Assembly (NCBI GenBank): GCA_002726845.1
Contig: PBSP01000026.1
Span: 11,119-27,484, forward strand
Direction: 5' to 3'
Origin: Methanobacteriota archaeon
GTDB taxonomy: Archaea; Thermoplasmatota; Poseidoniia; Poseidoniales; Poseidoniaceae
DNA length: 16,366 nucleotides
The notes under the pieces: generated by a model
Database searches by the model: none
The model's input: the letters and a program-made list of their open reading frames with translations, nothing else
What the model was told of the DNA's origin: nothing
Shown here: positions 1 through 7,338 of the stretch, one piece after another
Numbering within the stretch: the first letter of the stretch is position 1
How the letters are laid out: the number at the start of each line of letters is the position of its first letter
Program-made: the position numbers and the translations under genes

Positions 1-3000
1 ATCAACGGACTGCCCGATGCTCTGGTCTTGGCTCCATCCGGCGGAAACGCTGTGGAAAACGATGTCGGAATCATCTCGTTCTCTGTTCTCAACGAGGAGG
101 GCGTTGTGCAAGATTTGGATGCAGGTAACTCAAACCGGTACGTTCGTATGATGGGAAGCGTTCGTCTCGAAGCACTCGATGTTGCCCCCGATCCGTTGAG
201 TTACTTCACGGTGGTCGAAGAACGAAGCATCAACAGTTCTGGTGAAGAGCCGGTCTTTGAATGGACTGAAATCGCAAATCAAACAGGGACCATCGGTGGT
301 GACTTTGATTGGACCATGGACCTTGGTCCAACCACCGCTGGAGAGCACTACTATCGTTTCCGAGTAACAGGATACGAGGGTGGGGAGACCGTTTGCCCTA
401 GTGCAACCCTCCGCCCCGACGATGCTTGCGCAATTCCGTTTAACTTAACCATCGACCAGTTCGCACCAGAGCTCGTTTCGGTGAAAGTTCTGAACGGCCA
501 AGTCGACCCCAATTATGAATCGAATTGGCGAAGTTTGGTTGACGACACTTGGGTCATACCTTCCAACAATCAGTACATCAAGGTCGGCGTTACCGATTTC
601 CAAGATCTACCAACGACACTCACACTGCATTACTGGGTCGAGTATCAACACGATGCCAACAGCGACGGCATTGCAGACGAAAGCGAGTACGCCACGATAT
701 CCTTAACGGGTGACGGAGCCTATCCTACCGCAAACTACACTGGAAATTACAACGATTTGGCCAATCAGGAGAAAGACCCTGTTGGTCGTGTGAGCATGTT
801 CATTGAAGGGTACGACCTTGCAGGAAATGCCATTGATGGTGGAACATTCGGAATCTTCAACGACGAAGTAACGTACGCTTCAATGCCTTCTCGCTCACCT
901 GAAATTCTCAAGTTCAACATCGAGAACTCAGCGGGCCGACCTTTGCTCAACTCCAACCACCCCTCCTACGAAGGCGACTGGAATCAGACCATGTACGCTG
1001 GTAACGAGTATCACCTCATCGTCGAGGCTGAAGACCGAAACGGTTGGAGAGACATCGATTACATTCAGGTGGAATTGACCAACGACCGAGACGATCTCAC
1101 GCTCTACTATTTCCCGAGAAACGAGACTGCTTGGACCGATAGTCCACACATTACCATCGTTCCCAAAGGGGACGATTCGGACGGTCCTCAACTGTTGCGA
1201 ATGGACGGCGATTCTCTCATCAATCCGTTCACCGATGAATTCTATCTCGATCTGCCGATTCGAATCGATTGGGGTATCGTTGGCTTGCAAAACCTCGCTT
1301 CTCCTGTGATTTCGATCGCTGACCTTGATGGAAACGATAAGCGCAAAATTGTTGGTTCAACAACCGAAATCACCCAGTGGTATTATTCCGACGGAATCCG
1401 ATTGGATGTGCGTACCGATGAAGTCAACGACCTGATGATTACCCCGTATTTCAGCGACATCAGCGAACCGTTTACTTCCGATGTTCGTGAAGGATACGTA
1501 TTCCCCGGTGATACGGTTTCCTTCCAAGGCCAGTATGCCTACATCGATGGAATTCTCGACAGCGTATACATTCTTCCGGAAATGGAACTGACGCTTGAAG
1601 TCACCCGTCTTGCTGCCCAACCAAGCACTGCAGGCGGAGTACAGTACTTCGCGTATGGTGCAGGGGGTGCGGACGGTACGAAGCAGGATGGACAACCAAC
1701 ATATCACACATTCAAAGGCGGTTCGTTCAACATCAACATTACAGCACCAACCTCAACCAATGAGTACACCTATCAATTCAAACTTGTAAATTTGCCAGAA
1801 GGCGCTCTTGACACAACGGAGGCAGCGTGTGCGACCTCAACCTCGTATGGCTGCGGTGAATTTGTCGTCAAAGTTGATGCAAACGCTCCAGCGGTTCGGT
1901 CCAACACTTGGACTGCAAAGGACGAAGCAGGCAACGTTCTCGAAGAGGACGTCTCCACCTCAAACTTCCGTTGCATTGACATTTCCTTGCAAATCGATGA
2001 GAAGGAAGCCCTGTTCCAAGGCGATGTTTCCGTAGCATGGAAATTTTACATCGACCCATCCAACGATCTCACGTGGCCCTTGTACGGACAAATTCACGGC
2101 ATCGATCCGTTGACGGCTCCACTGTCGTTGACACCTGTTGCGGGTGGTTACGCTGCCAATGCAGATTGTGTTGATTTATGGCCATCCATCGACCAAGAAC
2201 TTCCGCAACAAGATGACATTAGTGGCATCGAAGTCGTGTTTTGGGTCGTTGGAGCGGATTCTGCTGGATCTGCGGTTCTCGGTGGTGGACCAACTGGCGA
2301 CGGCTCAATCGCACCAATTTATTCACCCGAGGCGCGTTACAACTCTCTGTACAATTTCATCTATGAAGAGGCGAGTTTCTCCGTCAAAGAAGTTGATCTC
2401 TTGCCACGTTCGCCTGAAATCGGCGATGCAATGACGTTGACCATCGAGGTCGTTAATACCGGATCAAAGGCGGGTGAAGCAACTCTTCGAATCCAATCCG
2501 TTCGAGACGGTGGCATTCCTGTAACGGAAGAGACCGTTACGTCACCTGTTATCGGAATTGATGGCGAGGTTGATGTTGAAGTTTCCTTGGAACCCTTCGT
2601 TGGGACTACGACTGGCATGTATTACATGATTTTCGACGACGTGACCGGTGATTTGTTGTACAACGGTTCCTCCAGTGGAGATCGTTTCAACGTCAAACTC
2701 GCAAGCGAAAGCGACGACTCTGGAACCTTGATGTTGATCATCGTCATCCTCATCGGTTTGATTCTGGTTATGGGAGTCGTTGGTGTTGTCATCATGCGTC
2801 GCGGCAAGAATGATGTGGACGATTACGTCTACGAAGATGAAGAGGAATCGAAGACCTACGCTTCTTTGCCTTCCGAAACCACCGAAGCTGCCACTCCACC
2901 TGTGAACGTAAGTCCAGAGATGGCCGAAGCAATGCAGCGATTCCCACAATGGTCACAAGCCGAAATTCAGGGCTATTTCGACCAAGGATGGGACGTCAAC

Positions 3001-3030
3001 TCCTTGCAGGACTGGCTTGACAACCAGTGA
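1..3030 (+). CDS. Large cell-surface protein with Ig-like modules, C-terminal membrane anchor (5' end outside window)
   Basis: The frame is open from base 1, so the gene starts before the window; 1009 codons are visible. The protein is rich in Asp, Thr, Ser, Gly and Tyr and looks like a string of beta-sandwich domains. Visible hallmarks are a DxNxDG-type calcium-loop-like motif at 652-687, an integrin/FG-GAP-like motif (ADLDGND...IVGST) near 1318-1365, and a CARDB/NEW3-like domain at about 2380-2640. One hydrophobic helix follows at about 2725-2795, then Arg-Arg and an acidic cytoplasmic stretch, then a Trp- and Gln-rich tail (PQWSQAEIQGYFDQGW) at 2944-2991. The tail resembles one I recall on other Poseidoniales surface proteins; that is from memory. 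The topology (outside, one helix, short inside tail) is read from the sequence. A role in adhesion or binding polymers is inference. Cysteines near 392-430 and 1829-1854 could form disulfides. Confidence 0.85.
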   Translation: MNGLPDALVLAPSGGNAVENDVGIISFSVLNEEGVVQDLDAGNSNRYVRMMGSVRLEALDVAPDPLSYFTVVEERSINSSGEEPVFEWTEIANQTGTIGGDFDWTMDLGPTTAGEHYYRFRVTGYEGGETVCPSATLRPDDACAIPFNLTIDQFAPELVSVKVLNGQVDPNYESNWRSLVDDTWVIPSNNQYIKVGVTDFQDLPTTLTLHYWVEYQHDANSDGIADESEYATISLTGDGAYPTANYTGNYNDLANQEKDPVGRVSMFIEGYDLAGNAIDGGTFGIFNDEVTYASMPSRSPEILKFNIENSAGRPLLNSNHPSYEGDWNQTMYAGNEYHLIVEAEDRNGWRDIDYIQVELTNDRDDLTLYYFPRNETAWTDSPHITIVPKGDDSDGPQLLRMDGDSLINPFTDEFYLDLPIRIDWGIVGLQNLASPVISIADLDGNDKRKIVGSTTEITQWYYSDGIRLDVRTDEVNDLMITPYFSDISEPFTSDVREGYVFPGDTVSFQGQYAYIDGILDSVYILPEMELTLEVTRLAAQPSTAGGVQYFAYGAGGADGTKQDGQPTYHTFKGGSFNINITAPTSTNEYTYQFKLVNLPEGALDTTEAACATSTSYGCGEFVVKVDANAPAVRSNTWTAKDEAGNVLEEDVSTSNFRCIDISLQIDEKEALFQGDVSVAWKFYIDPSNDLTWPLYGQIHGIDPLTAPLSLTPVAGGYAANADCVDLWPSIDQELPQQDDISGIEVVFWVVGADSAGSAVLGGGPTGDGSIAPIYSPEARYNSLYNFIYEEASFSVKEVDLLPRSPEIGDAMTLTIEVVNTGSKAGEATLRIQSVRDGGIPVTEETVTSPVIGIDGEVDVEVSLEPFVGTTTGMYYMIFDDVTGDLLYNGSSSGDRFNVKLASESDDSGTLMLIIVILIGLILVMGVVGVVIMRRGKNDVDDYVYEDEEESKTYASLPSETTEAATPPVNVSPEMAEAMQRFPQWSQAEIQGYFDQGWDVNSLQDWLDNQ

Positions 3031-3850
3031 TGGATGTGACCGCTTGAGCGTGGACTTGTCGTGGGACGACATTGTGTGGAAGGACCCTGACGGCGGCCAG
3101 ATTATTCTACACGGTGTTTTACCTACAACCGTCCATCCTCAAGCGTTGCGTCCTCGCGTCGAATGGCATGCTCTTGCCTTACTCGAAGGTCCTGAAATTG
3201 AGGATGTGTGGTTGTTAGAAGAAGAGTCGGAAAAAGAATCTCCTGGCATCAACCTTGCCTCAGCAATTCTCGGAGGTGGTCTGGATTCTGCAATGATCGA
3301 AGATTTAACCCAACTTACTGAAATACAAACGGGCCGTTTTCCAGACCCGGAACCTCGTCGTTTGCATCGGCTTGCGCTCCGTCATCAACGTCCCGTGTAT
3401 TGCATTGAACCAACGCTGGATGATGAGGATTGGGAACTTCAGAGAACGAAAGAGGCGAAGGTGTCGACCCACTGGCGAAAGCTACTGTCGATGGTTCGAA
3501 TTGGGAAAAAATGGAAGAAGGCTGTCAAAGTTCGAATTTTTGATGCGGTCCCTCCTCCAAAAAACGTCCCGAAAGATATGGCTACAGCATCGGTTTTAAC
3601 TGCAGCATGGTGGGATTTAACAGAATCCCGAATCACACCTGAGTTGTCTCAAGCACGGGACAAACGCTTTGCTCAACGATTGCGGGGCGCTCTTGCCATC
3701 GAGCGCTCGAAGCATGGTGATGATGCAACCGTTCTTCTCCCAATGGTTCAAACATGGCGTCCATCCGTTCTCGCAATGCTCGACTCAGTGCCCAAGCCTG
3801 AGGAGATTATTTCATCCACAGGGTTCTCGGAGGAACAGGAGGAGGAGTGA
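3017..3850 (+). CDS. Uncharacterised soluble protein, possibly a divergent TraB/PrgY-like protein
   Basis: A 277-residue protein with no signal peptide or membrane helix. I do not recognise it firmly. The N-terminal part has a strand-turn pattern (QIILHGVLPTTVHPQAL) and the C-terminal part reads RDKRFAQRLRGAL...ATVLLPMVQTW. These vaguely recall TraB/PrgY proteins, where an ERNRYMA-like helix precedes a hydrophobic strand. This is weak, and the family's conserved histidine/glutamate pattern is not clear. The start is uncertain: TTG at 3017 overlaps the preceding gene by 14 bases, while TTG 3044 and GTG 3050 are in-frame alternatives, none with a strong ribosome-binding site. The C-terminus is Glu-rich because it encodes the AGGAGGAGGAG ribosome-binding site of the next gene. 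The stop overlaps that gene's start, so the two are probably translated together. Its job is unknown. Confidence 0.75.
   Translation: MTTSDGCDRLSVDLSWDDIVWKDPDGGQIILHGVLPTTVHPQALRPRVEWHALALLEGPEIEDVWLLEEESEKESPGINLASAILGGGLDSAMIEDLTQLTEIQTGRFPDPEPRRLHRLALRHQRPVYCIEPTLDDEDWELQRTKEAKVSTHWRKLLSMVRIGKKWKKAVKVRIFDAVPPPKNVPKDMATASVLTAAWWDLTESRITPELSQARDKRFAQRLRGALAIERSKHGDDATVLLPMVQTWRPSVLAMLDSVPKPEEIISSTGFSEEQEEE
3837..3847 (+). promoter_or_regulatory. Strong Shine-Dalgarno for the TBP-like gene
   Basis: AGGAGGAGGAG lies inside the end of the upstream coding region, and its GGAGG core is 4 bases before ATG 3850. It decides the start at 3850 over the GTG at 3847 and supports translational coupling through the TGATG stop/start overlap. 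Confidence 0.7.
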
Positions 3851-4383
3851 TGAGCGGAAACATCGACGTTACCGTTGAGAACCAGTTGGTTCGTTTTGTC
3901 GCACCTGAGCCCATCGATGGAAACGCAGTCGTTGAACAACTCGATGGACAGCGTGCTGGAAAAATGGTCATCAAGGCATTGCAAAGGCCGCGGGCGACCC
4001 TTGTTATCGATCCGGAAGGCCGCATAACCGTTCACGGAACCCATCGGATAGAGGCAGCTCGCGACGCTGCAAAAGAACTTCTTCTTCGTCTTGGTATGGC
4101 GGATACCGGTTTGAAAACTGAACTGGGCCCGATCATTGCATCTTTTCATTTCAATACCCCCATGAAGGTAGAATCCATCGTTGGTCAACTGGGAGCAGGC
4201 GAGGGTCACTACGATGAACGACTCGATTGCGGAATAGTATCGGACAAACGTCATGATTTGGTACTGCACATATGGGGTAATGGACGCTGTATTGTAACCG
4301 AAGGACGCCATCCGAAAATGGTTGCAATGGCAGCAGTTTATTGGCAATCAAAATTCAAGGAACTCGGAATTGCAAGCTTTTGA
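3850..4383 (+). CDS. Divergent TATA-binding-protein (TBP) family protein
   Basis: A 177-residue protein of the usual archaeal TBP length. TBP binds the TATA box and recruits TFB and RNA polymerase. The first repeat is recognisable: an initial strand at about residues 5-17, then ATLVIDPEGRITVHGT at 49-64 followed by a helix (RIEAARDAAKELLLRLG), which matches the TBP pattern ATLIFSSGKIVCTG plus helix. The second repeat, about residues 95-172, is weaker (LVLHIWGNGRCIVTEG followed by a helix). There is no phenylalanine between residues 17 and 98, or between 102 and the final helix, so the four Phe that intercalate and kink TATA DNA in canonical TBPs appear absent; a Trp occupies the equivalent region of repeat 2. 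It is therefore probably a paralogue rather than the general factor. It sits between an unknown gene and a hydrolase gene, coupled to the former. Confidence 0.7.
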   Translation: MSGNIDVTVENQLVRFVAPEPIDGNAVVEQLDGQRAGKMVIKALQRPRATLVIDPEGRITVHGTHRIEAARDAAKELLLRLGMADTGLKTELGPIIASFHFNTPMKVESIVGQLGAGEGHYDERLDCGIVSDKRHDLVLHIWGNGRCIVTEGRHPKMVAMAAVYWQSKFKELGIASF

Positions 4384-4392
4384 GGTTTCAAC

Positions 4393-5280
4393 ATGGTCGA
4401 TGCACATCGCCTTTGGAAAGGACCGATTCTCGACAATCATTTTCATCTCAACAGAAAGGGCCGGTTTCTGGATGCAGCAAAGGATTTCAAAAACGCAGGT
4501 GGTACACATCTCGCTCTCATCCATTGTCCAGATTTTTCTTCACCTCCAACAACGCTTGCAAGCCACCGAGAGGCCTATGCTGATACCGTTGCTATTGCAG
4601 AAAAGGTACGTGCCGTACATGACGTTCATGTTCGAGTAGTGCTCGGGCCTCATCCCGCAGCATTCGCTCACCAAATCATCAATTGGATGGAATCCGATGG
4701 CGAGAAAGGAATCGAACGAGCCTGTGAAAATTATCGGGACAGCATCGATGCAGCTCTTGATTTCATCAAGGAGGGCCAAGCCCATGCCATCGGTGAAGTT
4801 GGCCGTCCGCATTGGAAGGTCTCCGAAGAGGTATGGGACCTTTCCAACTCATTGTTGGAAGAGACCATGACGTTGGCTGCGCGCGAAGGGATTCCCTTGC
4901 AACTCCATGTCGAGGGTGAATTGGAATCAACGTACAGCGATTTGTCTGCAATGGCGGCCCGAGCAAATCTTCCAACGCGTCGATTGATTCGTCATTACTC
5001 GCCTCCACAGATTGACGAATCGGTTACGCGTGGTTTAACCTCCAGTGTTTTGGTTGGAAAAGGAGCGCTTGAACCACTTCTAGCAAGTTATGAACAAAAC
5101 CAAACCGGCTTTATGCTCGAGACCGATTATATGGACGACCCCCGCCGTCCAGGTGCGGTTTTAGGTCCGAAGACGGTTCCTAAACGAACGCAACAATTGA
5201 TTGAGGCAGGAATGGACGAGGAAGTGTTGTGGAAATGTCATGTTGATGTACCCAACGCGTTGTATGGCGAACCAGAATAA
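4393..5280 (+). CDS. Archaeal TatD-related metal-dependent hydrolase (TIM barrel, COG1099-like)
   Basis: A 295-residue cytoplasmic protein of the amidohydrolase-like TIM-barrel superfamily. All expected metal-ligand motifs are present in order: DNHFHL (His16, His18), GPHP near residue 80, AIGEVGRPHW (Glu135), QLHVEG (His172), IRHYSPP (His201) and LETDYMDDP (Asp245). TatD enzymes are known as metal-dependent DNases or hydrolases. This archaeal branch is usually annotated only as a predicted metal-dependent hydrolase, so the substrate is unknown. The start ATG 4393 has GAGGT 6 bases upstream (4382-4386), overlapping the TBP-like gene's stop; the 9-base gap and shared signals indicate one transcript. 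A seven-T tract follows the stop, marking a likely operon end. Motif completeness suggests an active enzyme. Confidence 0.88.
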   Translation: MVDAHRLWKGPILDNHFHLNRKGRFLDAAKDFKNAGGTHLALIHCPDFSSPPTTLASHREAYADTVAIAEKVRAVHDVHVRVVLGPHPAAFAHQIINWMESDGEKGIERACENYRDSIDAALDFIKEGQAHAIGEVGRPHWKVSEEVWDLSNSLLEETMTLAAREGIPLQLHVEGELESTYSDLSAMAARANLPTRRLIRHYSPPQIDESVTRGLTSSVLVGKGALEPLLASYEQNQTGFMLETDYMDDPRRPGAVLGPKTVPKRTQQLIEAGMDEEVLWKCHVDVPNALYGEPE

Positions 5281-5284
5281 TGGG

Positions 5285-5291
5285 TTTTTTT
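5285..5291 (+). terminator. T-tract, probable archaeal intrinsic terminator
   Basis: Seven consecutive T residues start 5 bases after the hydrolase stop codon, without an obvious hairpin. Archaeal RNA polymerase can terminate at such T-runs in the non-template strand. The next gene starts 50 bases later, consistent with a transcription-unit boundary. No convincing TATA box is visible in the 61-base gap. Confidence 0.5.
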
Positions 5292-5341
5292 GTACATTGT
5301 CCATCCATCACATTCATCAAATCCTTTCGCGTCGACAGGAC

Positions 5342-6424
5342 ATGGCAGGCAGAGAAAGGTCGTTCGCTGCGGTGCTTGTAGCCCTACTATTCATGGCCGC
5401 TCTTCCACCATCAACATCCGCTCAAGGGGCTCCTGGAAGCATTTCTTTAGAGTGTGGTGACGATCCTAGAATCAATGTTAAGCCCGGCGAATACCAAGAT
5501 GAGGTTGTCATTTGCACTGTAACCAACGATGGGGCAATTGTCGCAGAAAACATCGACATTACAGAGGAATGGGACGGCGTCTATGTAACGATGGTGATTT
5601 CAGAGGATTCATTCGCACTTGAGGCAGGAGAGTCCGCTGATTTTACTGTTACATTTTCTGCCGATGAACGATTGGACTCTGAGTACAAATACGATTTCAC
5701 GATTACTGCAACGGTCACAGCATGGGGGCCTATCCCTGTGGAAGGAACCCCGCTCTCCCAGGTTGCAAATCACTCTGGAGAGGTTTCGATCAAGGAATAT
5801 GGAATGGTCACACTCGACATGCCCGACACTTCCTCGAGAAACATGGTTGCAAGTCAGGAGGTTTCAATCACTTTCCAGGTCGAAAACAACGGTAATGCAG
5901 TCGATGATATCGACGTTCGTATTACCAATGCAAACGAACTTGAGCAACTCGGATTCGTCATTCAAAGTGGTGATTTCATACGCGCATCAGGGGTTCAGGT
6001 TGGCGGTGTCTCCGATCAACTAGAATTTGTCATTCGAGCACCGAGCGAGGCGAGCGCTGAGATAAGAAATCAGATTGTAATCGAAGCCACAAGTTCACTC
6101 GACGATTCAAACGACGTCAAGGACTTTGATCTCATCGTCGAGGCGGAAAAGGAATCCGGTAGTCTCGGTGCAGGTCTTTCCGAAGTTAGCACTGACGACC
6201 TCGCCTTGTATGGAGCGATTGGTGGCGGAGTCTTGCTGGTCATCTTTTTGCTGGTGATTATCGGTCGTGTGTCCAAACGCTCTTCTCGGGCCAAGGTCAC
6301 AACGGAACCTCCAAGCACGCCTCCAATCGAAATTGAAGACGAGGACGACCTTGATTTCGACCTCGATTTTGATGACGATGACTTCATTGCTGATGACCTT
6401 GATTCAATGTTGGACGATTTGTGA
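5342..6424 (+). CDS. Secreted, membrane-anchored Ig-like repeat protein with acidic C-terminal tail
   Basis: A 360-residue protein. The N-terminus has Arg residues followed by a hydrophobic core (FAAVLVALLFMAALPP) and an STSA-QG cleavage-like site near residue 27, so a Sec signal peptide is likely and supports ATG 5342. The upstream in-frame extension to 5201 overlaps the hydrolase gene and would bury the signal. Residues about 33-275 hold two beta-rich modules of the NEW3/COG1470 type (EVVICTVTNDGAIVAENI and VSITFQVENNGNAVDDI). Cys38 and Cys58 may form a disulfide. A transmembrane helix spans about residues 288-308, followed by basic residues and a tail of almost only Asp, Glu, Leu and Phe (about 328-360). 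The topology is outside domains, one helix and an acidic cytoplasmic tail. The function is unknown; the acidic tail might dock a cytoplasmic partner. It directly precedes the fatty-acid-type operon, but a link is unproven. Confidence 0.85.
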   Translation: MAGRERSFAAVLVALLFMAALPPSTSAQGAPGSISLECGDDPRINVKPGEYQDEVVICTVTNDGAIVAENIDITEEWDGVYVTMVISEDSFALEAGESADFTVTFSADERLDSEYKYDFTITATVTAWGPIPVEGTPLSQVANHSGEVSIKEYGMVTLDMPDTSSRNMVASQEVSITFQVENNGNAVDDIDVRITNANELEQLGFVIQSGDFIRASGVQVGGVSDQLEFVIRAPSEASAEIRNQIVIEATSSLDDSNDVKDFDLIVEAEKESGSLGAGLSEVSTDDLALYGAIGGGVLLVIFLLVIIGRVSKRSSRAKVTTEPPSTPPIEIEDEDDLDFDLDFDDDDFIADDLDSMLDDL

Positions 6425-6457
6425 CGCTGTCCGCTGATTTTGAAACATCTCGGAAGT

Positions 6458-6480
6458 CCTTCTTTTGTGACGAAAGAAGG
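6458..6480 (+). other. Perfect 8-bp stem hairpin in the leader of the synthase operon
   Basis: CCTTCTTT (6458-6465) pairs perfectly with AAAGAAGG (6473-6480) across a 7-base loop TGTGACG; a further G-U pair is possible outside. It lies in the roughly 110-base gap between the acidic-tail protein gene and the FabI-like gene. It could end the upstream transcript, protect an mRNA end or act in the operon leader. No T-run follows, so a classical rho-independent terminator is unlikely. The rest of the gap (6425-6534) shows no clear TATA box. Confidence 0.45.
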
Positions 6481-6523
6481 GGAATACTCAAAGACGTACT
6501 GTGTTCGGTAACATCTGCGAATC

Positions 6524-6528
6524 GAGGG
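6524..6528 (+). promoter_or_regulatory. Shine-Dalgarno deciding the FabI-like start
   Basis: GAGGG is 6 bases before ATG 6535, the same spacing as GAGGT-ATG at the hydrolase gene (4382-4393) and at the synthase gene (7328-7339). ATG 6529 directly abuts the motif and is therefore less likely. Confidence 0.55.
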
Positions 6529-6534
6529 ATGCGG

Positions 6535-7329
6535 ATGCTAGGTCTTCAAGGAAAAACGGCGGTCGTGTTCGGAGTTGCAAGCGAAGATTCGATTGCGTGG
6601 GCCATTTGTCAACAGTTGGCTCAAGCAGGTGCAAACCTGTACTTGGGTTATCAAAAACGTTTCATGTCAAGGGTATTCCAACTCAAAGACAAGTTGTCAG
6701 CTATCAAGGGATTTTATCCATTGGATGTGGCCCAAGATGAAACGACGCGTGAATTTTTTGAAGAATTTTCAAAAGAAAACCCTGGCGTAAAAATCGATGT
6801 CCTCGTCCATGCAATCGGATTCGCACCTCGAAGTTGTTTTGACCGACCCATTCTCTTTGTCGAAGATGCTGACATCAATACAGCGATGACCATTTCGGCA
6901 AACTCTTTGCAACGCTGTCTCAAGTTTGCGATGCCGTACCTGAGTCAGGGTTCTTCGACGATTACCCTTACCTATGCTGCATCCACGCGATTTGTTCCAT
7001 CTTACGGCATCATGTCCATGGCGAAAGCTGCCCTCGAATGCTGGACTCGAGAACTTGCTTGCCATTTGGGTCCACACGGCCATCGCGTCAACAGCATTTC
7101 GTCAGGGCCGATTCGCACGATTGCAGCTCAAGGAATCCCAGGATTTGATCGTATTCTTGACCATGTTGAGGCCAATGCGCCCCTCCGGCGTAATGTGAAT
7201 CAATCCGATGTTGCAGGTACTACGCTGTGGCTCGCTAGCCCACTCTCAGCAGGAGTTACAGGACAATGCATTCACGTTGATGCAGGCTATTCAATCACCA
7301 TGGTGCCGCAGAGCATAATGGACGCATGA
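6535..7329 (+). CDS. fabI: FabI-type enoyl-[acyl-carrier-protein] reductase (SDR family)
   Basis: A 264-residue protein matching the FabI family length. FabI reduces trans-2-enoyl-ACP with NAD(P)H as the last step of each fatty-acid elongation round. Visible marks are the N-terminal MLGLQGKTAVV strand, the FabI-type nucleotide motif GVASEDSIAWAI, the HAIGFAP stretch, the active-site segment TYAASTRFVPSYGIMSMAK (Tyr147, Tyr157, Lys164, with the FabI Tyr-x6-Lys spacing), the substrate-loop motif SSGPIRTIAAQGI, and the terminal GQCIHVDAGYSI. All match FabI rather than FabG-type reductases. The ORF can be extended to GTG 6421, but that overlaps the upstream gene and adds sequence unlike FabI; I chose ATG 6535 from the ribosome-binding spacing. 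The stop lies 9 bases before the megasynthase gene, which has no enoyl-reductase domain of its own, so this enzyme very likely supplies that step in trans. Confidence 0.9.
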   Translation: MLGLQGKTAVVFGVASEDSIAWAICQQLAQAGANLYLGYQKRFMSRVFQLKDKLSAIKGFYPLDVAQDETTREFFEEFSKENPGVKIDVLVHAIGFAPRSCFDRPILFVEDADINTAMTISANSLQRCLKFAMPYLSQGSSTITLTYAASTRFVPSYGIMSMAKAALECWTRELACHLGPHGHRVNSISSGPIRTIAAQGIPGFDRILDHVEANAPLRRNVNQSDVAGTTLWLASPLSAGVTGQCIHVDAGYSITMVPQSIMDA

Positions 7330-7333
7330 GGTG
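7328..7333 (+). promoter_or_regulatory. Shine-Dalgarno of the megasynthase gene
   Basis: GAGGTG overlaps the TGA stop of the FabI-like gene and stands 5 bases before ATG 7339. It is complementary to the usual archaeal 16S 3' end, fixes the start and implies translational coupling. Confidence 0.75.
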
Positions 7334-7338
7334 AAATA

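Noticed and set aside
3748..4347. Minus-strand open frame of 199 codons
   Set aside because: It lies opposite two recognisable or coupled genes, with no family features or ribosome-binding site.
5201..5341. Upstream extension of the acidic-tail protein gene to 5201
   Set aside because: It runs through the hydrolase gene and the T-tract and would bury a clear signal peptide that begins at ATG 5342.
6421..6534. N-terminal extension of the FabI-like gene from GTG 6421
   Set aside because: It overlaps the previous gene's stop, contains the hairpin and adds residues unlike FabI. GAGGG with 6-base spacing points to ATG 6535.
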